This document shows, one piece after another, positions 23,431-32,289 of a stretch of DNA of 48,686 nt. The notes under the pieces were generated by a model, which saw nothing but the letters and a program-made list of their open reading frames with translations, did no database searches and was not told where the DNA came from. Positions within the stretch are counted from its first letter, which is position 1, and every line of letters begins with the position of its first letter. This stretch comes from an uncultured Eubacteriales bacterium (GTDB taxonomy: Bacteria > Bacillota > Clostridia > Oscillospirales > Acutalibacteraceae), in assembly GCA_934456435.1 (NCBI GenBank), contig CAKSHH010000018.1:1-48686 (forward strand), written 5' to 3'. Both the position numbers and the translations under genes were made by a program.

Positions 23431-25704
23431 TTATGAAAGAACAATATCCCCGTCCTCTGCGTCCACGGTTATGGAGGTCAGCGGAGTATCAATGTTGTCA
23501 ATTATCATCTGAGCGATCTTGTCCTCAACCTTGCGGCGAATATTATTTCTGAGGTCTCTTGCTCCCCTCACGCCGCCGATAGAATCCTTGGCAAGCTGTG
23601 CCACGGCTTCATCGGTATAGCTGAAATCAATGCCCTTATCTCTGAGCGGCTCCTTGAACTCGTCAAGCATAAGAACCGCAATCTTCTTGAACGCCTCTTC
23701 GTCGAGGTCATTGAATACGACAATTTCATCGACTCTGCCGATAAATTCGGGTCTGAGGAACTCTCTGAGAGCTTTCAGAGCTCTTTCCTTGTTTGCATCG
23801 CCCTGAGTCTTTCCGAAGCCGAGTGCGCCCTCTGAGCGGCTGCTTCCGGCATTTGACGTCATAACGATAACGGTGTTTTCAAAGCTGACCGTTCTGCCCT
23901 GAGCGTCCGTAATCTTGCCCTCATCAAGTATCTGGAGCAGGATATTCATTACGTCGGGGTGAGCCTTTTCGATTTCATCGAAAAGAAGAACCGAATAGGG
24001 CTTGCGCCTTACCTTTTCGGTAAGCTGACCTGCTTCGTCATAGCCGACATAGCCCGGCGGCGAACCTATGATTCGTGACACGCTGTGCTTCTCCATAAAC
24101 TCGGACATATCAAGCCTGATAAGTGTTTCGGGCGTATCAAACAGCTCATTTGCAAGCTGTTTAACAAGCTCGGTTTTGCCGACTCCCGTAGGACCGACAA
24201 AGATGAACGACGACGGTCTTCTTCTCGGACTGACACAGATTCTGCCGCGCCTTACCGCCTTGGCAACCACGTCAACCGCTTCGTCCTGACCGATGACCTT
24301 TGCCTTGAGCTTTTTATCAAGATCGGCAAGTCTGCGGAGATCGCTTTCAACAATCTTCTGAGCGGGAATGCCTGTCCAAAGCTGAATTACACGCGCCAAA
24401 TCCTCCTCGGTTACAGGCGAATTTTCGACAAGCGGCACAAGCTGGTTGATTCTTGTTTCACATTGCATAATGTCCTGCTTAACCTTGGCAATAGCCTCGT
24501 AGTCCGGCTCCTCAGACTCCATAAGATCCTGTTCGCGGATAATGAGATCAGCCTTTTCGTTGAGCTTGCTCTCATACTCGCTGATATACTTGTTTCTCAG
24601 GTTAGCGCAGGTGCAAGCCTCGTCGAGCAGGTCAATAGCCTTGTCCGGCAAAAATCTGTCGTTTATGAATCTCTCCGAAAGGGTTACTGCACTGTGAACC
24701 AGGCTGTCGCTTATCTGAACCTTGTGGTAGTTTTCGTAATATTCCTTTATTCCAAGCAACATATTGTAGGTGTCCTCGATCGACGGCTCCTCGACCTTAA
24801 CGGGCTGAAGTCGTCTTTCAAGCGCCGCGTCCTTTTCGATATACTTTCTGTACTCGGTGAACGTTGTAGCGCCGATGATCTGAACCTCACCTCTTGAAAG
24901 TGCGGGCTTGAGGATATTGGCTGCGTTCATTGAGCCCTCGGAATCTCCGCCTGTTCCGACAAGGTTGTGCACCTCGTCGATAAACAGAATGATATTGCCC
25001 TCTGACTTGACCTCTTCGACCAGTCCCTTTACTCTGCCCTCAAACTGTCCTCTGAACTGAGTTCCTGCAACAAGGGACGTGAGGTCAAGAAGCTGTATTT
25101 CCTTGTTGGCAAGCTTTGCGGGTACATCGCCTGACGCAATTCTCAGCGCCAGTCCCTCGGCAATCGCCGTCTTACCGACGCCGGGCTCGCCTATCAGGCA
25201 CGGATTGTTTTTGGAACGTCTGCAAAGAATCTGTATCGTTCTGTAAATCTCGTTGTCTCTTCCGATTATCCTGTCAATTTTGCCCTCTTTCGCCTTTTGG
25301 GTCAGGTTGGTACAATACAACGGAAGATACTTGCGCTTTTTGGATTTCTTTTCGCCCTTTTTCTTGCCCTTGGACTCCTTAACGTTTGTATCGGGAACAT
25401 CGGTAAAGTCCTGACCGTCATTGTTTACAAATCCCTGCATAAAGGGGAAAGTCGGTGTTCCGCCCGGCTCGAAGCCCTCGCCCTCGTCGCCCATGCCCAT
25501 CATGGCGCCGAACTGCTCGCTCATGGCTTCGTAGTCGTCCTCCGTTATTCCCATATTTTCCATCATCTGCTTTATCGGACCCGTTGACTCCATCGCGCAC
25601 TTCAGGCACAGTCCCTCCTGATGGGAGTTCTTGTCACCGTCCATTCGCGTCATAAAAATCACAGCAGGCCGGATTCCGCATTTGCTGCACATTATCTGCT
25701 TCAT
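23431..25704 (-). CDS. clpE: ClpE-like AAA+ unfoldase with N-terminal zinc finger
   Basis: 757 residues. The N terminus has a four-cysteine zinc finger (C6, C9, C33, C36) as in ClpE, then an acidic and a Lys-rich linker (KGKKKGEKKSKKRK) instead of the usual Clp N-domain. Two AAA+ modules follow: Walker A GEPGVGKT (172-179) with LFIDEVHN, and GPTGVGKT with LLFDEIEKAHPD, separated by a short middle-domain coiled coil. It unfolds proteins, normally for ClpP. A ClpP-docking loop is not obvious by eye. There is no CtsR site or mcsA-mcsB nearby; it follows pgsA by 17 bases and probably belongs to the pgsA-cvpA transcript. ClpC-type naming is also possible. Confidence 0.88.
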   Translation of the reverse strand: MKQIMCSKCGIRPAVIFMTRMDGDKNSHQEGLCLKCAMESTGPIKQMMENMGITEDDYEAMSEQFGAMMGMGDEGEGFEPGGTPTFPFMQGFVNNDGQDFTDVPDTNVKESKGKKKGEKKSKKRKYLPLYCTNLTQKAKEGKIDRIIGRDNEIYRTIQILCRRSKNNPCLIGEPGVGKTAIAEGLALRIASGDVPAKLANKEIQLLDLTSLVAGTQFRGQFEGRVKGLVEEVKSEGNIILFIDEVHNLVGTGGDSEGSMNAANILKPALSRGEVQIIGATTFTEYRKYIEKDAALERRLQPVKVEEPSIEDTYNMLLGIKEYYENYHKVQISDSLVHSAVTLSERFINDRFLPDKAIDLLDEACTCANLRNKYISEYESKLNEKADLIIREQDLMESEEPDYEAIAKVKQDIMQCETRINQLVPLVENSPVTEEDLARVIQLWTGIPAQKIVESDLRRLADLDKKLKAKVIGQDEAVDVVAKAVRRGRICVSPRRRPSSFIFVGPTGVGKTELVKQLANELFDTPETLIRLDMSEFMEKHSVSRIIGSPPGYVGYDEAGQLTEKVRRKPYSVLLFDEIEKAHPDVMNILLQILDEGKITDAQGRTVSFENTVIVMTSNAGSSRSEGALGFGKTQGDANKERALKALREFLRPEFIGRVDEIVVFNDLDEEAFKKIAVLMLDEFKEPLRDKGIDFSYTDEAVAQLAKDSIGGVRGARDLRNNIRRKVEDKIAQMIIDNIDTPLTSITVDAEDGDIVLS

Positions 25705-25721
25705 ATTTGTCTCCTGTTTGA

Positions 25722-26357
25722 TTATTTAGTTGCTTTTTTTGAAAACTTCTCTTTAAACTGCCTGTAAACTCCCGGCAGATAGCTCAAAAACGCTACAACG
25801 GTCAGCAAAGCCGACACCGAAACAAGCACGATCATCATTGTGTCAGGAATCGTCCACAGCGAGTTGAACGCGCCGACATCGGGTGCGAACGCAAAAAGAG
25901 CTATCATCACGAGGTAAAAGACAAAGGTAGCAACCTTACCGTATATTTCAGCCGCGCTCGGTTTGAGACCGATTGCGATCATTATTCCGCCGAAAAGAAC
26001 CATTATAAATTCCTTGATGATGAAAACAAGGAATATCCAGCTAAATGTTTTTATCAAGGTTTCCTCGCTGCTGCTGAAACGTATATAGAGCAAAACGGCT
26101 ATCGTTATCTGAGTCAGCTTATCCGCAACGGGGTCAATCACCTTGCCGAGCTCGCTCACCTGATTAAAACGGCGTGCGATCTTGCCGTCAAGGAAATCCG
26201 ATATTCCCGACAAAGCGAGCACGAATATTGACCATATAATGTGGTTATTGATATTCTCGTTAAGGAACAGATACGCAAATATCGGCACCATAATTATTCT
26301 TGAAAAAGAAAGCCAGTTCGGAACGGTGTTCCAGTTTTTAAACAGATCCTTAACCAT
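25722..26357 (-). CDS. pgsA: CDP-alcohol phosphatidyltransferase (phosphatidylglycerophosphate synthase)
   Basis: 211 residues with several membrane helices and the CDP-alcohol transferase signature DG.(2)AR.(8)G.(3)D.(3)D, read as DGKIARR then GKVIDPVAD (about 57-79). NWLSFSRIIMVPIF at the N terminus is typical of PgsA. It makes phosphatidylglycerol phosphate from CDP-diacylglycerol and glycerol 3-phosphate in the membrane. Start codon one base after the cvpA stop, with GGAGG inside the cvpA end. Confidence 0.9.
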   Translation of the reverse strand: MVKDLFKNWNTVPNWLSFSRIIMVPIFAYLFLNENINNHIIWSIFVLALSGISDFLDGKIARRFNQVSELGKVIDPVADKLTQITIAVLLYIRFSSSEETLIKTFSWIFLVFIIKEFIMVLFGGIMIAIGLKPSAAEIYGKVATFVFYLVMIALFAFAPDVGAFNSLWTIPDTMMIVLVSVSALLTVVAFLSYLPGVYRQFKEKFSKKATK

Positions 26358-26358
26358 T

Positions 26359-26877
26359 TCAAATTCCTCCGTATTCTTTGAGCGCTTCTATATTGGACGC
26401 TATCTTGTCATTTGAAAGTATCGCCTGAACAATGACAGATGAATCAACCGCGTTCACATATTTCGCATTATACACCACATGGGATGAGATTTGCAAGCCC
26501 ACGCTGATGACAAGTATTGCCACCAGTCCGCAGCCTACGCCGAGAAGTGTGCCGAGCAGCTTGTTTGCGTGCTTGAGCACGGGCAGCTTTTTCAGCGAAC
26601 CGAGAACTGAAATTATCCACGAGAAAAGCACCTTTACGGCTATGTATATCAGCACGAACACAATCAGCTTTGCAAGATATCTTTCCGTTGAGCCGAAAAG
26701 TCTCGTGTTGCTGTATATCCAGTCCGTCGCCGGCGAACATGTTGCCAATGCCGCAACGAAAGCCACAATATAAGAACCGAACTTGAATATCGTCTCAACA
26801 AGTCCCTGCCTGTAATACTTAATTGTTATCAGGAGAAATATAACTCCGAGAATTATGTCAACTATATGCTCCTGCAT
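26359..26877 (-). CDS. CvpA family membrane protein
   Basis: 172 residues with four hydrophobic segments (about 5-20, 30-46, 67-90 and 108-130), the layout of CvpA/colicin V production proteins. GSLKKLPVLKHANKLLGTLL is the conserved loop of the family. Molecular function is unsettled. It overlaps the DUF5711 gene by one base (TAATG) and is followed directly by pgsA. Confidence 0.8.
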   Translation of the reverse strand: MQEHIVDIILGVIFLLITIKYYRQGLVETIFKFGSYIVAFVAALATCSPATDWIYSNTRLFGSTERYLAKLIVFVLIYIAVKVLFSWIISVLGSLKKLPVLKHANKLLGTLLGVGCGLVAILVISVGLQISSHVVYNAKYVNAVDSSVIVQAILSNDKIASNIEALKEYGGI

Positions 26878-28073
26878 TATTCGGACGCCTGCCTTTCGTC
26901 TGTTGTTCCTCTTGTTTTATAGCTTTTTATATTCACGGAGGTGAGAACGTATGTCCTGCTTCCGTCAATTACAACTCTGTCGGGTTCACCGCTGAAGTAT
27001 ATTGTACCTATCTGCTTACCCCTGCTGTTGTAGGTTCTGACCTCGCTGTCGAAGAGCACCGCCGTATATTTGCCGTCGGTATCGACCCACTTGGCTTCCT
27101 TGTCAAACTCCTCGGTAAACTTCTCTTTATTCTTGCTGTTGTAAAACGTCAGCGATGAAAGCGATGTGCTTCCGTACTTTGAAAGCACGAGCACGCTTGA
27201 ACCGTTCTGTGCAACACGGTAATTGTGAAGCTTGTCGGAATTAAAATTCAAGTCATCCTGTCTGTCCTTGTTATTTTTAATATAGGATCTCAGGCTGTCT
27301 CCGAGCACCGCTATGTTGTTTCCCTTGACGTAATTCACGCGGAGAAGCGTTGCCGACGGGTAATCAAACGACGCCGTAGTCTCCCCCGAACCGATGTTTA
27401 ACACATACAGCTTTGAGGTCATTTCACCGTTCACGGCTTTGACCGCCGCAACCGCAACAAATTTTCCGTTGGGAGAGAGGTCGACATCAATTATTCTTTC
27501 GTTGCTGAAATCGTGTGAAAGCTTTTCCTTTTTATTTTTACCGTACACCTTGAGCACGGATTTTGAGCTGTCCTCATAATAAGCGACCGCAAAGTTGCCC
27601 TTTGCACCTATCGCGGCGGCTGTGAGCTTGCCGCTCTCCGAATGTTCCCAAAGAATATCCGCGCCGCTTTGTACTCTGAACTTGCCCGAATCCAAATCGT
27701 ACACAATCATTCTTGAGCCTTTCATCTTCATTACCGGGCTTGAAAAGCTGTGATTCTTGGACATTATCTCCTTAGCGGACGAGGTGAGTGCCATCGTCTT
27801 ATCGCTCAGGAGGAAATTAAGGTTCGATTTGTTTACGACGACATCGGACACCTCATCGGCTTCCAGCGAATACGGATAACCGTCGCCCGACCCGAGACTC
27901 ATAAAATATGTCCTGACATCGGAGGTGAACGTGGATATCGTCATATTGCCGAGCTTCTGAGCCGCCGTCATAACTATAAGTATGACAACAGCCGCAACAA
28001 GTATGTAAGTCAGAATATTTTTTGTTTTTTCGCTTACGGATAAGAACTTTTTAAACTTCTGAGAATTTTTCAA
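26877..28073 (-). CDS. DUF5711-type membrane-anchored beta-propeller protein
   Basis: 398 residues. One N-terminal membrane helix (about 18-40, NILTYILVAAVVILIVM) and an extracytoplasmic repeat-rich domain that reads like a propeller (KLTAAAIGAKGNFAVAYYED, VDLSPNGKFVAVAA, KGNNIAVLGDSLRSY, TDGKYTAVLFDSEV). The spacing fits DUF5711 proteins of Clostridia, function unknown. TTG start at 28073 with GGGAGG just upstream; two bases after the truA stop. Confidence 0.75.
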   Translation of the reverse strand: MKNSQKFKKFLSVSEKTKNILTYILVAAVVILIVMTAAQKLGNMTISTFTSDVRTYFMSLGSGDGYPYSLEADEVSDVVVNKSNLNFLLSDKTMALTSSAKEIMSKNHSFSSPVMKMKGSRMIVYDLDSGKFRVQSGADILWEHSESGKLTAAAIGAKGNFAVAYYEDSSKSVLKVYGKNKKEKLSHDFSNERIIDVDLSPNGKFVAVAAVKAVNGEMTSKLYVLNIGSGETTASFDYPSATLLRVNYVKGNNIAVLGDSLRSYIKNNKDRQDDLNFNSDKLHNYRVAQNGSSVLVLSKYGSTSLSSLTFYNSKNKEKFTEEFDKEAKWVDTDGKYTAVLFDSEVRTYNSRGKQIGTIYFSGEPDRVVIDGSRTYVLTSVNIKSYKTRGTTDERQASE

Positions 28074-28075
28074 GC

Positions 28076-28819
28076 TTACGCCTCCCCGTAATTGACCGAG
28101 TCAAGATACAGTCCGCACGCCGGCGCGGTTCTTCCCGCCTTTTCTCTGTCCTTAGCTTCTATTATATCTATCAGTGTGTCTTTTTCAATTCTTTTTTCTG
28201 AAATTTCTATTAACGTTCCGACCATTATCCTCACCATATTGTAAAGGAAGCCGTCACCCTCAACGAGAAAATCCACTTCGTCGCCTTTTCGCTCAACCCT
28301 GAATGAATAAATCGTCCTCACCGTATCCTCAACGCTGCTGCCCGAAGAGCAGAAGCCGCAGAAATCATAGGTTCCGACAAACTGCTGTGCCTGTCCGTTG
28401 AGGAAATCGGCGTCGAGCTTGTTTTTATAGTGATAAGCATAGTTTTTTAGGAACGGATTTTTCGCCGCAGAGTTCCACACGCGGTAAAGATATCTCTTGC
28501 TTTTGCAGTCATATCTCGGATGAAAATCAAGCGGCATTTTACGGCAGCTTTTCACCGCGACCGAATCCGGCAACACGGCGTTGAGAGCACCCATAAAGCG
28601 ATAACAGTCAATATTGCTTTCGGTTTTGATTGCACAGCAAAAGTCATTTGCGTGTACGCCTGCGTCCGTGCGGCTGCACCCGGTGACGGCTTCGCGCACT
28701 CCGAGTATTTTTTCAACCGCATCCTGCAAGCATTCCTGAACGGTCATACCGTTTGGCTGTACCTGCCAGCCGTGAAAATCCGTGCCGTCATACATAAGGC
28801 GAAGAGCAAGATTTCTCAT
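28076..28819 (-). CDS. truA: tRNA pseudouridine(38-40) synthase
   Basis: 247 residues. Catalytic Asp in GCSRTDAGVHANDF; MRNLALRLMYDGTDFHGWQ is the typical N terminus and YLYRVWNSAAKNPF the family core. It modifies U38-40 of tRNA anticodon stems. The ATG at 28819 overlaps the ecfT stop by four bases (ATGA), which fixes the start; the longer reading to 28960 would run far into ecfT. The ecfT-truA adjacency is conserved in Firmicutes. Confidence 0.95.
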   Translation of the reverse strand: MRNLALRLMYDGTDFHGWQVQPNGMTVQECLQDAVEKILGVREAVTGCSRTDAGVHANDFCCAIKTESNIDCYRFMGALNAVLPDSVAVKSCRKMPLDFHPRYDCKSKRYLYRVWNSAAKNPFLKNYAYHYKNKLDADFLNGQAQQFVGTYDFCGFCSSGSSVEDTVRTIYSFRVERKGDEVDFLVEGDGFLYNMVRIMVGTLIEISEKRIEKDTLIDIIEAKDREKAGRTAPACGLYLDSVNYGEA

Positions 28820-29637
28820 TTCACAAGCACCGCCTTGAAATACATATTCAAGAGAATTATGCCTGCAAAATATACCGCCGTGACCGCCAAATAAACAAAA
28901 TCCGACGGCTTCAATTTCATCTGCTTCATTCTTGTTCTGCCCGGACCGCCCGTATAGCATCGGCAGTCCATAGCGTCGGCAAGCTCGTATGCTCGTCTTA
29001 TCGACGAAACAAAGAGCGGAACAATTATCGGTACAAGAGCTTTCACTCTCTGCATAAAGCTTCCGTTGTCGAGATCTGCACCTCTCGCCTTCTGCGCGTT
29101 GGTGATTCTGTCGATCTCGTCAATGAGCGTTGGAATGAAACGCAAAGCCAGCGTCATCATCATCGCAAGCGTCGAAACGGGCACCTTGATAAGCTTCAGC
29201 GGCGCAAACAGCTTTTCAAGCGAATCCGTCAGCACCGTCGGCGTTGTCGTGTAAGTCAGCAAAGAACTGATAACGACAAGGCACACAATTCTTATCGCCA
29301 TGAACAGAGCCGTAAGCAGTCCGTTCGACGTAATGTGAATAAAGTGCCAGTCAACAAGAGTTGTGCCGCCCCTGATGTAGAAAATGTTAAGCACCGAAGT
29401 AAAAATAACAATGATAACAATAGGTTTAAGGCTCTTGGCAACCATTTTCAGCGGAACCTTTGAAATTATATTAACGGCAAGGGTAAACAGCACCATAAGT
29501 CCGAGTGCCGGGAAGCTCTTGCACATAAAAATCGAAACTATAAACACAACGGTAAGGATTATCTTCATTCTCGCGTCCATTCTGTGCATCGGAGAATCAA
29601 CATTATAATACTGACCGATAGTGATGTCCTTTAACAA
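28816..29637 (-). CDS. ecfT: ECF transporter transmembrane subunit EcfT
   Basis: 273 residues with about five membrane helices and the coupling motifs ARGAD (NAQKARGADLDNG) and a C-terminal ARG-like helix (SIRRAYELADAMDCRCY). Together with EcfA1 and EcfA2 it forms the shared module that powers vitamin or metal S-components encoded elsewhere. Follows ecfA2 by 32 bases. Confidence 0.95.
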   Translation of the reverse strand: MLKDITIGQYYNVDSPMHRMDARMKIILTVVFIVSIFMCKSFPALGLMVLFTLAVNIISKVPLKMVAKSLKPIVIIVIFTSVLNIFYIRGGTTLVDWHFIHITSNGLLTALFMAIRIVCLVVISSLLTYTTTPTVLTDSLEKLFAPLKLIKVPVSTLAMMMTLALRFIPTLIDEIDRITNAQKARGADLDNGSFMQRVKALVPIIVPLFVSSIRRAYELADAMDCRCYTGGPGRTRMKQMKLKPSDFVYLAVTAVYFAGIILLNMYFKAVLVK

Positions 29638-29669
29638 TGGCTTTGCACCTCCTTGTGCGGGATAACAGG

Positions 29670-30506
29670 TTATCTTGAGAGTACCTCAACCGCCCTGTCA
29701 ACGGTGTAAACGGAGCCAAAATCGTGTCCGTTCTTTTTCAAGATTTCAAAAACCTTTGAAATCTGAGGAATATTCAATCCGATCTCCCTGAGCCTTTCGC
29801 CCTGAGAATAGACCTCATCGACAGTTCCGTACATTTCAAGCCGCGCGTTGTTCATCACGGCGACCTTTGTTGCAATCTTGGCAACGTCCTCCATACTGTG
29901 AGAAACAAGCAAAATCGTACTGCCCGTTTTTTCGCGGTAGTTCTTTATCATTTCAAGTATTCTGTCCCTGCCGATGGGGTCAAGGCCTGCCGTCGGCTCG
30001 TCCAGGATAAGCACCTTTGGCTGCATTGCAATTACTCCCGCAATCGCGGCACGTCTCTTTTCTCCGCCCGAAAGATCAAACGGAGATTTTTCGAGAAGCT
30101 CTTTTTTCAGTCCGACATATTCAGCCGCGGCGTGCACGCGTGCGTCTATTTCCGCGTCGGAGAGCTTCATATTTTTCGGACCGAACGAAATATCCTTGTA
30201 CACCGTCTCCTCAAAAAGCTGGTATTCCGGATACTGGAAGCACAAGCCGACCTTGAACCTTGCTTCTCTGGTGGCTTTTTTGTCCGACCATATATCGACT
30301 CCGTCAACAATAACCTTGCCGCTCTCAGGCTTGAGGATACCGTTAAAGTGCTGAACCAGCGTACTTTTTCCCGATCCCGTGTGTCCGATTATGCCCACAA
30401 GCTCGCCTGCATCTATATCAAGGTTTATATTATCTATCGCTTTCGACTGATTCGGCGTTCCCTTGTTGTAAAGGTGAGTAACGCCCTGCATTGAAAGTAT
30501 CGGCAT
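29670..30506 (-). CDS. ecfA2: ECF transporter ATPase EcfA2
   Basis: 278 residues. Walker A IIGHTGSGKSTL, Q-loop CFQYPEYQLF, signature LSGGEKRRAAIAG, Walker B VLILDEPTAGLDP, switch His in LVSHSMEDV. Start at 30506 overlaps the ecfA1 stop by one base (TAATG), which is preferred to the longer in-frame reading at 30545. Confidence 0.95.
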   Translation of the reverse strand: MPILSMQGVTHLYNKGTPNQSKAIDNINLDIDAGELVGIIGHTGSGKSTLVQHFNGILKPESGKVIVDGVDIWSDKKATREARFKVGLCFQYPEYQLFEETVYKDISFGPKNMKLSDAEIDARVHAAAEYVGLKKELLEKSPFDLSGGEKRRAAIAGVIAMQPKVLILDEPTAGLDPIGRDRILEMIKNYREKTGSTILLVSHSMEDVAKIATKVAVMNNARLEMYGTVDEVYSQGERLREIGLNIPQISKVFEILKKNGHDFGSVYTVDRAVEVLSR

Positions 30507-31363
30507 TATTTCACCTCCAAAAGCTTCATAATCGCCGCGGCACATTCATTTTCGTCAAGAATGTCGTCCGGCAGCTTCATTCCCTTTTTTCTGAGTCTGT
30601 AAGCAAGCTCCGATGCCTGCGGAACGTCAAGACCCAGCGACTTAATCTTTTCAACGTTGCGGAACACCTCTTTCGGAGTTCCGTCAAGCGCAATATTACC
30701 GTTATCCATAACCACTACACGATCGGCTTTGACAGCCTCGTCCATATAGTGTGTGATCAGAATAACAGTAATTCCGTAATCCTTGTTGAGCTTCATTACG
30801 GTGTCGATAACCTCTTTCCTGCCCTGCGGATCAAGCATGGCAGTCGGCTCGTCCATAACGATGCACTTTGTATTCATAGCGATAACGCCTGCAATGGCGA
30901 CTCTCTGCTTCTGGCCGCCCGAAAGACGGTGAGGCTCGCGCTTGCGGAACTCATACATTCCAACCGCCTTGAGCGCGTTATCGACGGCTTTTCTGATTTC
31001 ACTCGGTTCAACTCCGAGATTTTCGGGACCGAACGCAACGTCGTCCTCAACTATTGTTGCAACAATCTGATTATCCGGATTCTGAAAAACCATGCCCACC
31101 GTGCGGCGAATATCTACGGTTTTCTCTTCATCGGAGGTATCCATTCCTTCGACCGTAACCTTGCCCTCTGTCGGAACAAGAATACCGTTTATGAGCTTCG
31201 CGACCGTGGATTTTCCGCAGCCGTTGCGTCCCAGGACAGCAAGGAACTGTCCCTCCTCTATCGCGAGGTTAAAATTTTCGATAACCTTGCGTGCAGGGAC
31301 GTTCTCCTCCTCCGTATCGTAGGAAAAAGTTACATCTTTAAATTGAATAATGCTCTGGTTCAT
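30506..31363 (-). CDS. ecfA1: ECF transporter ATPase EcfA1
   Basis: 285 residues. Walker A VLGRNGCGKSTV, Q-loop VFQNPDNQIV, signature LSGGQKQRVAIAG, Walker B IVMDEPTAMLDP, switch His in LITHYMDEA. First gene of the ecfA1-ecfA2-ecfT-truA block. It lies 18 bases after the methyltransferase gene and so may be cotranscribed with it. Confidence 0.95.
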   Translation of the reverse strand: MNQSIIQFKDVTFSYDTEEENVPARKVIENFNLAIEEGQFLAVLGRNGCGKSTVAKLINGILVPTEGKVTVEGMDTSDEEKTVDIRRTVGMVFQNPDNQIVATIVEDDVAFGPENLGVEPSEIRKAVDNALKAVGMYEFRKREPHRLSGGQKQRVAIAGVIAMNTKCIVMDEPTAMLDPQGRKEVIDTVMKLNKDYGITVILITHYMDEAVKADRVVVMDNGNIALDGTPKEVFRNVEKIKSLGLDVPQASELAYRLRKKGMKLPDDILDENECAAAIMKLLEVK

Positions 31364-31381
31364 ATACTGTGTTTCTCCGGA

Positions 31382-32248
31382 TTACTTTTTCTTCCATATT
31401 GCCGAGGCTCCGCACGGAAGCACCATTCCCGTCTGCGTAACAGGCAGACCGATTTCACTTCCCGTAACCTCTCCGCCGAATTTCGGAACGACGAGCGAGC
31501 CCAAAATATACTGCATAACGGCGGGGGACAATCCCGTTGTGTAGGAGTTTATCAGCACCATTATCGGGTCGTCAGAAAGAACCTGTGTGCAAAGCTCAAC
31601 GAAGCCGTACACCTCGTCCTCCAGTTTCCATACCTCGCCGCCGGGTCCTCTGCCGTATGACGGAGGATCCATAATTATAATATCATATTTATTTCCGCGC
31701 CGAATTTCGCGCTGAACGAACTTTATACAGTCGTCAACAATCCAGCGCACGGGTCTGTCCGCCACGGACGAAGCCGCGGCGTTTTCCTTTGCCCATGCCA
31801 CCATGCCCTTGGACGCGTCAACGTGAACCACCTGCGCGCCCGCTTTCAGACAGGCAACCGTTGCTCCGCCCGTGTAGGAAAACAGGTTGAGCACCTTGAC
31901 GGGTCTGTCGGCGTCCTTTATAAGCTGCGCCGTATAGTCCCAGTTCACCGCCTGTTCGGGGAAAATTCCCGTGTGCTTGAAGCCCATTGTCTTGACATTG
32001 AGGCTGAGCCCTTTATAGTTTATTCGCCAAATATCGGGAGTTTTTCTGAGAACCTCCCAGTGACCGCCGCCCGTTGAAGAGCGGAGGTACCTGGCATTGG
32101 CTTTTTTCCACATCGGATGCTTTTTCGGAGTTTTCCATATTACCTGAGGGTCGGGACGAATAAGAATAACATCGCCCCACCGCTCCAGTCTTTCTCCGTC
32201 GGAGCAGTCAAGCAATTCATAATCTTTCCAACCGTCTGCAACTCTCAT
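31382..32248 (-). CDS. Class I SAM-dependent methyltransferase, RlmI/RlmK-like
   Basis: 288 residues. SAM-binding loop VLNLFSYTGGATVACLKAG, acidic VHVDASKGMVAWA and catalytic MDPPSYGRG match the 23S rRNA (cytosine) C5 / guanine methyltransferase group related to RlmI and RlmK. The N-terminal PUA domain of full RlmI is absent. Target base not determinable here. Good ribosome site GGAGG before the ATG at 32248. Confidence 0.82.
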   Translation of the reverse strand: MRVADGWKDYELLDCSDGERLERWGDVILIRPDPQVIWKTPKKHPMWKKANARYLRSSTGGGHWEVLRKTPDIWRINYKGLSLNVKTMGFKHTGIFPEQAVNWDYTAQLIKDADRPVKVLNLFSYTGGATVACLKAGAQVVHVDASKGMVAWAKENAAASSVADRPVRWIVDDCIKFVQREIRRGNKYDIIIMDPPSYGRGPGGEVWKLEDEVYGFVELCTQVLSDDPIMVLINSYTTGLSPAVMQYILGSLVVPKFGGEVTGSEIGLPVTQTGMVLPCGASAIWKKK

Positions 32249-32289
32249 CGTAACTTCCTCCGTTTTCGGGCGTGCGCCGCAATTTGTGT

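Noticed and set aside
30491..31660. Plus-strand open frame of 389 codons over ecfA1 and the methyltransferase
   Set aside because: Antisense to clear ABC ATPase motifs; not coding.
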